DNA of 64,000 nucleotides from Protopterus annectens (lineage: Eukaryota > Chordata > Ceratodontiformes > Protopteridae). Positions 22,691-33,659 of this stretch are shown in pieces. Position numbers and translations under genes: made by a program. The notes beneath the pieces were generated by a model. It saw only the letters and a list, made by a program, of their open reading frames with translations, did no database searches and had not been told where the DNA came from. The stretch's first letter is position 1. Each line of letters opens with the position of its first letter. The stretch is from the NCBI RefSeq assembly GCF_019279795.1, contig NC_056733.1:1997523659-1997587658 (forward strand). Reading direction: 5' to 3'.

Positions 22691-24862
22691 TTATTTGTAT
22701 AGTGGTAAAAAGTATTCTAGAACCTGTGCTAAGTAGCTTGCTTGGCATAATGCCTTTAGCTTTGCACTAGAAAACCTTTTCCACTTACCCATGTATGACT
22801 TCCAGGTACTTGGTTTTCTAGCTTCTTTCAGTATAGATAGGATATCCTGGGAAAGGGATTGTCCAGAAGGGATTAAAAGCCAATCATCCACAGTGATAAT
22901 TTGAGGGCTTTCAGGTTGGGATGAATGACAATCCCCTTGTTCTGGGATAGTAGGTTCATGAGAAGTTGTAGATTTGTGGTTTTCCCTTTGCTGAGTGCTA
23001 GGAGGAGGGAACACCAGTGTTGCCTGGGCCATAGGGTGCTATTAGTATAATTTTTGGCTTCTTGGACCATATCTTCTTTAATTTCTTAGGGATGAGGAAG
23101 AAGTAGGTATCTGCTCTGCACATCCCACTCTGATGGGTTCTTAAGCAAAATTTTCTGATTTGCCTGCTTTCTGTGGAAGCAAAAAGGTCTATTTCTGGCA
23201 CACAAACTCTGTATGTCAGATCCAGGGAAACCTATTTTTAACATCTATTCTTCAGGGTCTAAGATGGTCCCACCCTGGTATGTATGGAGCTATGGGTATG
23301 ATCCCCAGTTGCTGTTCCATAAATCAAAGTTCCATAGCCAGTCTGCATAAGGGGTAGGAATATGTTCCCCAGTTTGTTTATATACCACACCACTACAGTA
23401 GTGTGTGTCATCATCCTTATAGGTGCTAGAGTCAACATTTCTTGAAATGTCTTTAATGCTAGAATCACTGCCGTCATTTCTTTTACATATTGATTTGTTG
23501 TGTTGCCTGCTGTCTGTTCCAGGTTACCTGAACTTTGATTTGACCAACGTGAGCTCATCAGGCTAGGTTGCAGCTGTCAATAATCAGGGTTTGTACTGTT
23601 TCTGTGCTTTTGAAGGAAACTCCTGGACTGCTTTTGTCAGTGTTTTCCCACCACTGGATTTGTTTCTTTAGACACAGAAGTAGGGGTCTATTGGTCTCTA
23701 GGATCTGCTGATCCTGTGACCAACAGTTCCTGCGGAACCATTGATCTTTGACACATTCATCTTTGATAATGAAATCATTAAAATACAAAAATCCATGTAA
23801 CCTAGCAGTCTAAGGAATTTGGTTGCAGTAATGGCTTATTTGCTGCAGTGGCACCATAGATGAGAAATCCAGTTTTGCAATCTGAGAAAAATATCTTCTG
23901 CTGAAAAGAGACTATGATTGCCCCCAGGAAGGTAGTCCTGGTACTTGGGGAGAGCTGTGACTTCTGGACATTGAGAGTCAGCTCCAATTTCTGAAAGCAG
24001 TCCATGGTGATTTGTTAGACTATCATGAGCTCTGAATGATTTGTGGTCTAGATGAAATAATAGCCTAAGTAAGGATAAATGTGTAAAACGGCACAATGGT
24101 GCAGCGGTAGCATTGTCGCCTCACAGAAAGAGGTTCTACGGTTCGATTCTCGGCAGGAGTGGTTTCTGTGCGGAGTCTGCATGTCCTCCCTGCATACGTG
24201 TGGGTTTTCTCTGGGTACTTCAGTTTTCTCCCATGTTACAAAGACATGCATCTGGAGTGTTTCTCCCTGGGCCTTCACTGAAAATTGGCTTCGTTCCAAG
24301 TCGGACTTTCCCGGTACTCAAATGTTAACTAGATAAAAATAAATAAATGTGGACCTCTCTCATCTTGCAATGAATGATAACTGGTACCAAATATTTGGTA
24401 AATACTCTTGGTGCTGTAGAATAATTCAAACAGTAAAGCACAAAACTGGTAATGTAATTTCCCCTGCCTGGAAGTGGAAGAATTTCCTGTAGGATAGAAA
24501 CAGGAAGGTAGACATCCTTCAAGTCTAGGGTCACTATCAGTGCTCCAGGGAAAATAAGATGAAGTAACCTTTGTAAACTGAGCATTTTGAATTCTGGAAC
24601 TGCTAGAAATTTGTTTAATTTGGAGAGATCCAGGATGGGTCTCCAAGAGCCTTCCTTCCTGGGGACTAAGAAGACAGGAGAGTAGAACCCTACACCTTCC
24701 CATCCTGCAGACACTTTCTCTATGGATCCTTGAAGAAGTAGGCCCTGTATCACAAACAGAATGAGTTTTCTTTGGCTTGGAGGAATGGGTAGAATGCTTA
24801 GAAAAGGTGGGGTGCTTCAGAAATGGAGGGAATAACCTTTCTTTATGATCGGTAGGGACCAT
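22691..24862 (-). mobile_element. Degenerate DIRS-type retrotransposon (RT, RNase H, recombinase start)
   Basis: On the minus strand, RT motifs at 24,325-24,753 read GFYSPVFLVPRKEGSWRPIL, LDLSKLNKF and LIVTLDLKDVYL. The catalytic aspartates are no longer readable. A connection block LTLNVQKSQLSPS lies at about 23,980. RNase H at 23,259-23,558 reads VKEMTAVILALKTFQEML and VVVWYINKLG. PEIDLFASTESRQIRKF lies near 23,190 and the recombinase N-terminus at about 22,700-22,830 (ARKPSTWKSYMGKWKRF). Frames change many times. Order and motifs match DIRS-1 but identity is low, so this is another, older family. The catalytic recombinase half is not recognised. Confidence 0.8.
24084..24342 (+). mobile_element. 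tRNA-derived SINE with 9-bp target duplication
   Basis: The head has an A box (TGGTGCAGCGG) and a B box (GGTTCGATTCT) in tRNA spacing. A body with GCGGAGTCTGCATGTCCTCC and TACAAAGACATGCATC follows, words typical of vertebrate V-SINE-like elements, and an AAAT-rich tail. ATAAATGTG flanks it at 24,075-24,083 and 24,343-24,351. It sits inside the degenerate DIRS RT region. Confidence 0.85.
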
Positions 24863-25019
24863 TTTTCTTTGGGTTATTTCTTCTCATTGAGTGAGGAAGG
24901 AGGAAAGCCTTCCTACTAGATTGCGGGGGGGGGGGGGGGTTGTAGTGGAATTTGTGGAGAAGCAAGTGCTGAGAGTAGTCACAGCTGCTCCCTGGGGGTT
25001 GGATCTTTGAATCCCCCCA

Positions 25020-26186
25020 GATCTTTTTTTTTGTTTTCAAGATGTTTATTAAATTATAACTTAAGACACAGGCAAACAACAACTGTTTCGAGTGTGTACC
25101 TTTAACTCCCAGTGGGTGTGGCTTCAGCCTTTAAAAAATTAAGTTATCACCTTACAGTACTAACAAATAGTCACTGACAGAGGTCATATATCAATGCAGC
25201 TGTGTTTGCCAACATGTATGCTTCAAGATAAAATATTCTGATACCTTGTATGTAGCATGGTTTTGGAATTATTAATGCAAATTTGAACAGAAAATATCTG
25301 ACGCCTAGAGGAGCAGTAGGAGGTAACTGCAGAAACTCCTGGAGACGTCACTCAGCTGTAATGAGGTGAAAAGAAAACAAATCACATTAACATTTTTCCC
25401 TTTGCATACATTATACATCACATGTTTTCTTTGTAAATATCATCAGTCCAACATTACATAAAGTGCTAAATTTCTGCCTTCCCTTAAAACCGCATTCCTC
25501 TACATCCTGAACATTATTCTGTATGTATTCTTCCCACAATTTCCATTTATTTCTTTGTAATTTGCTCCTTCCCTTTTCTAAATATCCCTCTTCCAGTTCT
25601 TTTCTTTTGGTTTAGACTGATTTCCATTTTCTAATAATTGCTTTTTTAGCTGCCAACAGAATTAAATTTGATAAGACTCTGCTATGTCTAAGTGACTCAA
25701 ATCCTGTGTCCCAGATCAAAGGAATCATTTCCTTAGTTACAGCCATTTGTTTACCCAATATATCTGACAGAGTACTCGGTAGGGAATTTTTAAAATCTAC
25801 CAACTCATTGCACTCTCAAAACATATGTTCCCAGTTACTTCTTTCTTCTCAGTCACATGTCCGACATTTGCTATCTAAATGAGGAAAAATCCTTTGATGT
25901 CTGAATTTTATATAAAAATACCTATGCAAACACTTCCAAGCAAAGATTCTAAACCTTCTGGAATTTGTTGCATATTTGGGAGCCATACATTTGCCCTTCC
26001 ATTGTCTTCTTGTAAATCACGTTTTCAGTCTCTCTTCTCAATCTTTTCTAACATCCTCTGATTGATTCTTATAGTTATCAAGCAGTACTTTATAAGCCAA
26101 TTATCATTTTTTTACCAGCACCATCTGTTCTAGATCAAACAAAAACTCTAACAGTACAGGTCTTTCACTTAAGATTTCCTTTTTCT
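25020..26186 (-). mobile_element. L1 copy 6, 3' half (minus), poly-A end at left
   Basis: The left edge on the minus strand ends in AATAAACATCTTG and an A-rich tail. The rest aligns with copy 5 (61,655-62,560): TTTCTAATAATTGCTTTTTT and the C-terminal ORF2 region are shared. It stops at 26,186 where the element's 5' terminus begins in the opposite orientation. This is the 3' part of an L1 with an inverted 5' part. Confidence 0.8.
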
Positions 26187-26194
26187 GGACTTCC

Positions 26195-26204
26195 AAGATG
26201 GCTG
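26195..26204 (+). promoter_or_regulatory. YY1-like motif at L1 5' end (copy 6)
   Basis: AAGATGGCTG about eight bases from the element start, the same site as in copy 2. Confidence 0.5.
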
Positions 26205-26605
26205 TACACTGATCAACAGCTTAATTTCAGCTCTCATGGTGTGAAAAAGAAACCAAGAAATAGGAACTAGTAATTCTGCCACCTTGAGTAAAATTCCGGA
26301 TCCCAGCAAAGAAGAAATTTAGAGAACATGAAAGAAAATCCACTAAAGGAAATGAAGAGGAAACACTGACTTGGAAGAATCCTGCAGCTGTTCAGCAAAA
26401 ACCTATTCAAGCTTCAGCTTTGCTATAAGAAGCGTCTTCCAGTAATTTAGAGAAAAAATATCAAATGTACTCAGAGCTAATTGAAATAAATGAAACACTG
26501 AAGAAGTATATCAAATCAAATAAAAGGCTGAAAAAATAAAAGAAGCTTTAACCAGCTATTGGGATGAACTGATGGGTCTTTATTAATTTGTCGAAAGGTA
26601 ATTAG

Positions 26606-26917
26606 AGCAAACAGTCATTCACTGAACACAAACAGGCTTTCATTGAATGTTCACTTCAGTGAATTTTTTATTTTTTTTGTAAGGGAAGGGAGTTAGTTGG
26701 CCAGAATTAGGATATTTGGCATTTTCCACACTGTAGTACGATCTAGGAGTTGGTATATATAAGTAGGGGGGTGTGGGGGTGTAGCCCTCAACCTTGGTAG
26801 GTTTGTATAATATAGTTTGTGTTATGGTTGGTGTGGGTTTAGAAGAACATTTGCTGAAGTGAATGTTCAATGAACGACCATTCGCTGGTTTGTGTTTGAT
26901 CAACGGCTGCTCACTGG
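26606..26917. mobile_element. Fold-back MITE in L1 5' region
   Basis: The arms share GAACACAAACAGG/AAACACAAACCAG and TTCATTGAATGTTCACTTCA/TTCATTGAACATTCACTTCA in inverted orientation. The core, in reverse, has CCCCCACACCCCCCTAC and ATATACCAACTCCTAGATCG, the same core as the 20.35-kb element. AATTAG flanks it at 26,600-26,605 and 26,918-26,923. L1 5' sequence continues on both sides. Confidence 0.75.
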
Positions 26918-26945
26918 AATTAGTTTTTGATGAATTGATATAGAC

Positions 26946-27806
26946 TCAGACTGATAAATATACAAACATCAGAAGCTGAAATGATGAAAAAGATGGCTGT
27001 ATATGAGACTTCTTAAGAACTGCTGTTTCAAAAAATGGTAGTTAGAAGACAGAGCACACTGAGAAAACCTGAGATTTTCTGCTGTACCAGAGAAACTGAA
27101 AGAAACAGACTGTATTAATTTTATAAAACAACAAATAAGCAACTGTACTGGTATTCCACACCAGAATTTATTAATTGAAAGGACACATCGAGTGTATGCT
27201 CCAAACCTGGCCAAGAGACAGCAGTAAGACCTGTATTAGTAAAGATGCAATCATACCAGCTGAAAGAGGTGATCATCAAAAATGTGTGGCAGAAGGAGAA
27301 GGTTTTAAAAATTGCAGACATCAGCGTGTTTATGGAAAATGATTATTCACTGTACAACAGGCAGATGGGAAGCAAATTTATCCCAGCCATCATGGAATGT
27401 CAAGAGGCAAGTGTGAGATTCAAGCTGTTGTATTCAGCTAGCTTTAGAATACTTTTTTCTGGTGGATGACGGACATTTTTGATGCAGAACAGGCTAAGGA
27501 GGAAATACAAAAATGTATCCAACAAAAAGTGAGCCATAAAATAGAAGGAGATTCTGCTTCTCATTCTTCTGACAATAAAGTCCATAGGGAGACTTTGCCA
27601 GTGAAACATTTTCCAATGTTCCAAAGGAAAATCCTTGATATTCAGAAAAAAAAGCACAAGAATTGACTAGAAGAATCAGGAGTACCTTGTACATAAGCCA
27701 GAGTCTGGTGCTGGGAGATGGAGATGAACAGGGAAGAAGACCAGCAACATTAAAGTTATTGATTAAATGAGAGACTATAAAGCATCAGTCACATTTGTGA
27801 AATATG
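26946..27806 (+). pseudogene. L1 ORF1 (coiled coil + RRM/CTD), copy 6
   Basis: The L1 RNA-binding protein. The 27,245-27,470 stretch reads MQSYQLKEVIIKNVWQKEKV, IADISVFMENDYSLYNRQMG and ASVRFKLLYSASFRILF. These match, block for block, the L1 ORF1 C-terminal region (reading ahead of the ...IRYRLLYPARLRV-type ending in mammals). Just upstream THRVYAPNLAKRQQ matches the conserved RxHR block in another frame. Frameshifts and stops occur, and the frame is cut by the Harbinger at 27,807. This copy is the best evidence that these LINEs belong to the L1 clade. Confidence 0.8.
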
Positions 27807-27835
27807 CCCCCGGATTTACGAAGCCCTTTATTGCA

Positions 27836-28176
27836 TGCAGGATTAGTCTAAGAGCTATTTTCGGCAATATGGCCGACGTGCGATCCAGGAACGAGCTCCC
27901 GGGACATGCACATGAGCTCTTAGACTAATCCTGCACGGACCAAGCTCCTGTATACAAATTACCCTCATTTGCAGGTGAAAACCATGCAAATGAGGGTAAT
28001 TCATGATCCAGGAAGCCAGCAGTTGTCCGTGCAGGACGAGTGCAGTCTGCAGAAATGTACTCAGTTAGTAACCGAGTACATTTCTGCAAACTACAAAACG
28101 GAGCTATGACAGCTCCAAATAAAGGTTGCATATCACTGAGAAAGCCTGCCAATGGCCAAGTAGAAGGCCACTGGCA
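27836..28176. repeat. Four subterminal hairpins at Harbinger left end
   Basis: Perfect 21-bp arms at 27,836-27,856/27,915-27,935 (TGCAGGATTAGTCTAAGAGC and its complement). Perfect 17-bp arms at 27,957-27,973/27,985-28,001. Perfect 15-bp arms at 28,048-28,062/28,074-28,088. 11-bp arms with one mismatch at 28,147-28,157/28,166-28,176. Confidence 0.92.
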
Positions 28177-29043
28177 TTGCAAAATGTGTAAAAAAAAAAA
28201 AAAAAACAACTTTTATTTTTTTTTTTCACCGATCTCGCCTGCTTAAGCATAGGGCAGCAATGAGCAAACGGGATCGGGGGTAAATGATAAAATAAACCTA
28301 AAATAAGCATTCTAACTAAAAGCAGTTTTCTGCCATCCAAGTCAATGGCAGGCAGAAGACAATCTGGCCTGTGAGTAATAGTTGCTAAGGGGGGAGGCTC
28401 AGTGTGGGACATGTAACTATGCATTAGTAGGCAATCCTATGCAAATGAGGGGAATGACAGAGAATCCCAGATTCCCTGTCAGTGCAAGCCTGCACCCAAG
28501 AGTGTAGGACTAGGGAAACCATGAGTGTAAGCCCAGACATAGCTGACATCAAAAGGGGGTGTGTCAGGCATGCTGTAATCTAATTGGAGCACTATGGCTT
28601 GTGTATGCTCTTAGCTAAGCTAAGGCAGGGTGTGTGTCTAGGGCTGTCCTATCTTACACCAAGAAAATCATGGTGTACATAGGTAGAACAAGCCAAAATC
28701 CTGTAAAACCTGCTTACAGCACATACGCGTGTTTGTGCGGCGCACACCAGGTGTAAAAAAAAAAACAGGAAATAGCAGCTCCGTTCACATCTGAGCACTG
28801 TGTTTGTGCAGCACGCCCCCGGGCTTAAATAGGAAGGCAATAGGAAGGGGAACCAGCAGTAGGAAGGTACCCAAGGAGAACTAGCATAGCTGGTAGGTGA
28901 AATGTATCAGAATCAGCCAATTACACAGGCAGCAGCCCAGCACACCACTATAAACTAAGCAAACACCCTCTCCTCAGGTTTTTCCAACACTCTACACCAC
29001 CGGTGTATACAAGCAGGGAAATTTTAATAAACAAACCTACAAA

Positions 29044-30198
29044 ATGAGAAGGGCTGCAGCAGGCTACATAGAGCAACATGTGCAAGAGGCTGAGGGTGGT
29101 GAGGATGTGAATGCTGCCGAACAACCCACAGTGAGGAGATGGAGAAGAGTGTACAGACCCAGGGTAACCTACCAGGGACTACATGAGCTGGAGATAGTGG
29201 AGTGCTATAGGGTGAACAGAGACCTCCTACAGCAAATTGTTTTGCTGTGCTGGCCACACCTGACACACTAAACTGACCGAGGGGAACCCATCCCAGTGGA
29301 TACCAAGGTATGTGTAGGCCTAGGTATACTAGCCACAGGTACCTCCCAAAGCACAACTGGGGATATCATGGGGATCTCACAGGTATCAGCATCCAGAGTA
29401 TTCCACCAGTTCCTGGATGCCATGTCAACACATGCCAATGAGCACGTATATTTCCTCATCACCCATGAGGTGTTGACCAGCAATATGCGTCTCTTCCACC
29501 AAATAGCAGAATACCCTGGGGTAGTGGGTGCTATAGGCTGAATGTACATATGCATCAAAGCACCACCCGGTTAGCAGGGTAGGGCCTACATCAACCACAG
29601 GGGCATCCCCTCCATCAACTGCCAGGTCTTTTGAGATGCCCAGGGCATTATAATGAATGTGTGTGCTGGCTGCCCTGGAAGCTATGACGATTCCCACATA
29701 TGGCATCTGACGCAGCTGTACCAGAGATTTGCTAATGGGGACATCCCCTGCGGTCACCTAGTGGGGGATGCTGGGTACACACTGGAGCCGTGGCTGATGA
29801 CACCTGTCAGAAATGCACACACACCTGAAGAACAACGCCATAATGAGGAACATGCACAGGCCAGACATATAATAGAGCATGTGTTTGGGATGCTCAGGTC
29901 ACAATTCCAGTGTCTGGACACATCCGATGGAGCGTTGCAGTACTCATCAGCTACATGTACCCAAATTGTCCTTGTATGTGCCATGCTACACAATATGATC
30001 GTGTGGAAACAGCTGCAGCAGGAACAGAATGGGGCAGGGCCACACATCCCCCCACCCCATTGCCAAGGCCTGCACAAGGCACAGAGTGACTCGGAGGAGG
30101 AACAACCTGAGCCTGCCCCAGTAGGCAGAAGGAGGCATACCCAGTATGCCCTGGCCTTGGCAAAGAGGCAATGCATAGCACATGCACTGACACAGTAG
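29044..30198 (+). pseudogene. Harbinger (HARBI1-type) DDE transposase
   Basis: The cut-and-paste transposase. The N-terminal part has LHELEIVECYRVNRDLLQQI. The central DDE_4-type region reads VCVGLGILATGTSQSTTGDI, GISQVSASRVFHQF, and EYPGVVGAIG followed at once by a stop, where the family has GAIDCTH, so the first catalytic Asp has become Gly. The second Asp survives in GSYDDSHIW, then LVGDAGYTLEPWLMTPVRN and the catalytic Glu in ARHIIEHVFGML, ending VCAMLHNMIVW and an acidic/basic tail. Stops at 29,269 and 29,539 and others near 29,570-29,640 break the frame. Length and order match HARBI1-like proteins. It lies 1.2 kb from the left terminus. Confidence 0.9.
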
Positions 30199-30944
30199 GG
30201 ACCCAGGGAATGACACCTCTCTTTGACTCGCACATGCAGTAAAAGGGATGCCAAATATGACACTACCTGTGCTCAACCATGTATAGGGAGTGTACTATGT
30301 GCATCTGACATAGGCAGCCCTCCAGCACCATCCGCAAGTCTGGCACACCCACAAGGTAAGTCAATCAACCTACCAATTGCCAAATGGAGTAGAATGTGTT
30401 GTTACCTGTAGCTATGGTATGGATGTGAGCATGCAAGGGAATTTGGTGGCTGAATGTTATGGCAGCAGACAGTAGACATCCATAGTGGCACCATGACATC
30501 TGTAACACATACTGGAATCACCATAGTAGCCAGTACTACACAGGCTGACAACACCCACTGCAGGTAATGTGCTGTGTGACATGTGTGTCCATATGACTCA
30601 CACATGCCAGTCAGGATGGTTCACATACCCAACAACAGTGTCAGCCAGCAGGACAGGTGTAGACAAACCCAAAGAGAGCCTGTGCCATGGCCCCAGAATG
30701 ATGGCTATGGTTAACCCCCCCCCCAGGCCTATGCAGACTGACCACAGCAGGGCAGGCAGTGGGATGTTAGTTCTGAAGGGTAGGAAGTCAGACAGCAATA
30801 TGTAGGGCAACCAAAGCCACAATCTGTAGTACACTGGTATGACTCTAGTCAGCATGATAGTTAGCAATACAGAATGAAATGGAGTACCTGACATACCAGT
30901 ATGGTCACAGCAAATGTGTACATGTTTCACATGTGCCCCACATC
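30199..30944. other. Post-transposase stretch, no gene
   Basis: TG/CA-rich, CpG-poor sequence; short open frames only. Confidence 0.5.
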
Positions 30945-31290
30945 CAACATATTAACGTAAAAACAGTCAGGTGTGCCCCCCCAAACTCTGTGTAGAAATA
31001 GTCAGGTGTGCCCCCCCATTCTACATAGAAATGTAATAACAGTCAAGTGTGCCCCCCCACTCCTGTGTAGGAATGTAGAAATAGTCAGGTGTGCCCCACC
31101 ATCCTACACAGTAATGTAATAACAGTCAGGTGTGCCCCCCAACCCTATGTAGAAATGTAGAAATAGGCAGGTATGCACCCCCATCCTACATAGTAATGTA
31201 ATAACAGTCAAATGTGCCCCACCCACGCCTGTGTAGAAATGTAGCAACAGTCAGGTGTGCCCCCCGCTATGCAGAAATGTAGTAACAGTC
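30945..31290. repeat. Minisatellite, about 8 units of 36-45 bp
   Basis: Units are built on AACAGTCAGGTGTGCCCCCC followed by a variable spacer and TGTAGAAATGTA or CTACATAGTAATGTA. Repeats start near 30,965, 30,998, 31,042, 31,083, 31,123, 31,166, 31,206 and 31,246. A separate 2-unit duplication (GGCATGCT(T/C)ACACACTTA) lies at about 31,420-31,520. Confidence 0.85.
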
Positions 31291-31984
31291 AAAGCCAAAT
31301 GATCGATGGATACCCTGCAGAGACAGCATGCTACCTGTTGGTGTACAACACAAAGGTCAGCACTACAGCACAAACTACCTTGACATGGTCCACAAATTCA
31401 ATACAGACAGCCATACTGGGCATGCTTACACACTTAGAGAAATGAAGGCAATGTCCGTCCAAAGCATACTGAAAGGTCATACTAGGCATGCTCACACACT
31501 TAAACACATGAAGGCCATTATTGCAAACACCAGTGGACCAGACATATCTGGTAGTTGCAATTACTGCACACACTTGTCAGTATGCACCACTCATGCCTTG
31601 CACATACAGTGGATAGGGATACAGACATATATGTCAGGACAACACACTAAAATAAGCTAAAGGTAGATGTACATAGATGTGTGGAAGAGGGTCACTGTGA
31701 TAAGGAGCCATCCAGGCCTGTCCCACCCAGCACACAGCCAAAGGGCCCCAAACACATGAGGTGCATATGTCACTCACTGCAGATACTAGCCACCAATATC
31801 TGTCAGCATGACAGCCTATGTGGTGCACGTGCCAGCTGTGCAACATGACTGTACAAGGAAGTAGTCATCTAGTAGCTGTATACACGTACCTGTGACATAT
31901 GACCCTGTATATGCCCACATGTGGCGTGTCAACCCCTAGATGAATGGGTTATGGCACATGCACACACCGCCCTCCCCATAGCCC

Positions 31985-32825
31985 TACTATGACAAGCCTG
32001 CTGAGGTCATCCAAAGTGAAATACACCTTTGGGAGAGCTGTAACTCAGTAATCTCTGTAGTGCATCCCATAACTGCGTACTGCTGTAGTGTGATAAACAA
32101 GTTAGGTGGGAGTTCTAACCCCAGACTTGGCAACTGTGTATGTTTGTGTGTGTGTGTGTGTGTCTGTCTCTCTATGACTGTGTAGAGAGCAATGCTTTTT
32201 CACACTCCTTACAATTCATATACTCACTTTTGCCAAGGCTGCTGATCTCACCCACTTAGAAATACACCTCTGGGAAGGTTGTAGCCCAGTAATCTCTGTA
32301 GTGCATCCTGTAACTGTGTACTGCTGTAGTGTGATAAAGTAGTTAGGTAGTTGTTCTAACCCCAGATGTGGCAACTGTGTGTGTTTGTGTGTGAATCTGT
32401 GTGTGTGTGTCTCTGACTGAGTAGAAAGCAATGCTTTTTAGGCTATTCACACTCCGTACAATTCATATACTCAACTTTGGCAAGGCTGCTGATGTCACTC
32501 ACCTAGAAATACACCTCTGTGAAGGGTGCTGCTCAGTAATCTTCGTAGCATGTCCTGTAACTGCGTACTGCTGTAGTGTGATAAAGTAGTTAGGTAGGTG
32601 TCTAACCCCAGACTTGACAACTGTGTGTGTGTGTGTGTCTGAGTAGAGAACAATGCTTTTTAGGCTACTCACACTCCATAAAATTCATATACTCAACTTT
32701 GGCAAGGCTGCTGATGTCACTCACCTAGAAATACACCTCTGGGAAGGGTGCAGCCCAGTAATCGCCATAGCGTGTCCTGTAACTGTGTAGTGTAATAAAG
32801 TAGTTAGGTAGATGTTCCAACCCCA

Positions 32826-32891
<66 letters not shown>

Positions 32892-33600
32892 TGTGTGTGT
32901 CTGTGTGTGTCTGTGTGTGTCTGTGTGTGTGTGTGTCTGTGTGTGTGTCTGTGTGTGTGTGTGTGTGTGTGTGCTTTTGTAGTACTCATAGGGTTAGAAT
33001 CCTCATGCTCAAACATGCTCAAACTTGACAAGGCTGCTGATGTCACACCTCACCCCTGGGTGTAGCTCAGTAATCTCAGTAGTACGTCCTCTACTGCTGT
33101 AGTGTGATTTAGAGCTGTGGTAGAGTTCCATCTCGACCCATGTGTGTGTGTGTGTGTGTGTTTCAATGTCTGTGTATGGATTAATGCATTATAGGCTAGT
33201 CACAGTACATTTTAAATGCCCTACTTTGGCAATCCTGCTGATGTCATGCATTGTGAAATACACCTTTGGGGAGGGATTTCAATAGTAATCCCTGTGGTGC
33301 GTCCTATAACAGCTCCATGCTGTAGTGTGATATAGACCTTGGTCAGGGGTTCTTCACCCACACATGTCAGTTGTGGATGTTTTGTGTGTGTCTCACTGTC
33401 TGTGTAGGGAGCAATGCATTTTAGGCTAGTCACTCGCAGTACAGTTGAAATGCCCTAGTTTGGTAATCCTGCTGATGTCATTCATTGTGAAATACACCTT
33501 TGGAGAAGAAGTACTCCAGTAATGTTTGTGGCGTGTACTATAATTGCGTAGTGCTGTAGTGTAATAAACTAGTTAGGTAGGGGCTCTACTCCCAGACATG

Positions 33601-33630
<30 letters not shown>
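31985..33630. repeat. Satellite, about 7 units of 210-320 bp, each with a GT tract
   Basis: Each unit has GCTGCTGATGTCAC, GAAATACACCTTTGGGA, CAGTAATCTCTGTAGTGC, GTACTGCTGTAGTGTGATAA, TTAGGTAGG and CTAACCCCAGACTTG, then a variable (GT)n and GAGCAATGCTTTTTAGGCTA. Starts lie near 31,995, 32,238, 32,485, 32,706, 33,023, 33,233 and 33,468. The GT tract ranges from about 10 bp to over 140 bp (32,828-32,975) and is the main source of length variation. Confidence 0.88.

Positions 33631-33659
<29 letters not shown>

Larger units (their letters stand above)
26187..27806 (+). mobile_element. L1 copy 6, inverted 5' half: 5'UTR and ORF1
   Basis: It begins at the L1 5' terminus (GGACTTCCAAGATGGCTG) and continues through ORF1 in plus orientation until the Harbinger insertion at 27,807. 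It resumes at 49,717 and again at 53,758. The order [3' half minus][5' half plus] is that of twin priming for a minus-strand insertion. Confidence 0.8.

Noticed and set aside
32804..33065. Open frames of alternating Cys-Val and Thr-His residues
   Set aside because: Direct translations of GT/CA microsatellite; the same applies to Ile-Tyr runs at 38,831-39,265, 42,986-43,249 and 44,811-45,011.
30945..33630. CRISPR-like repeat-spacer array
   Set aside because: Repeats are degenerate tandem units in a eukaryotic transposon, with homologous 'spacers' and no cas genes.
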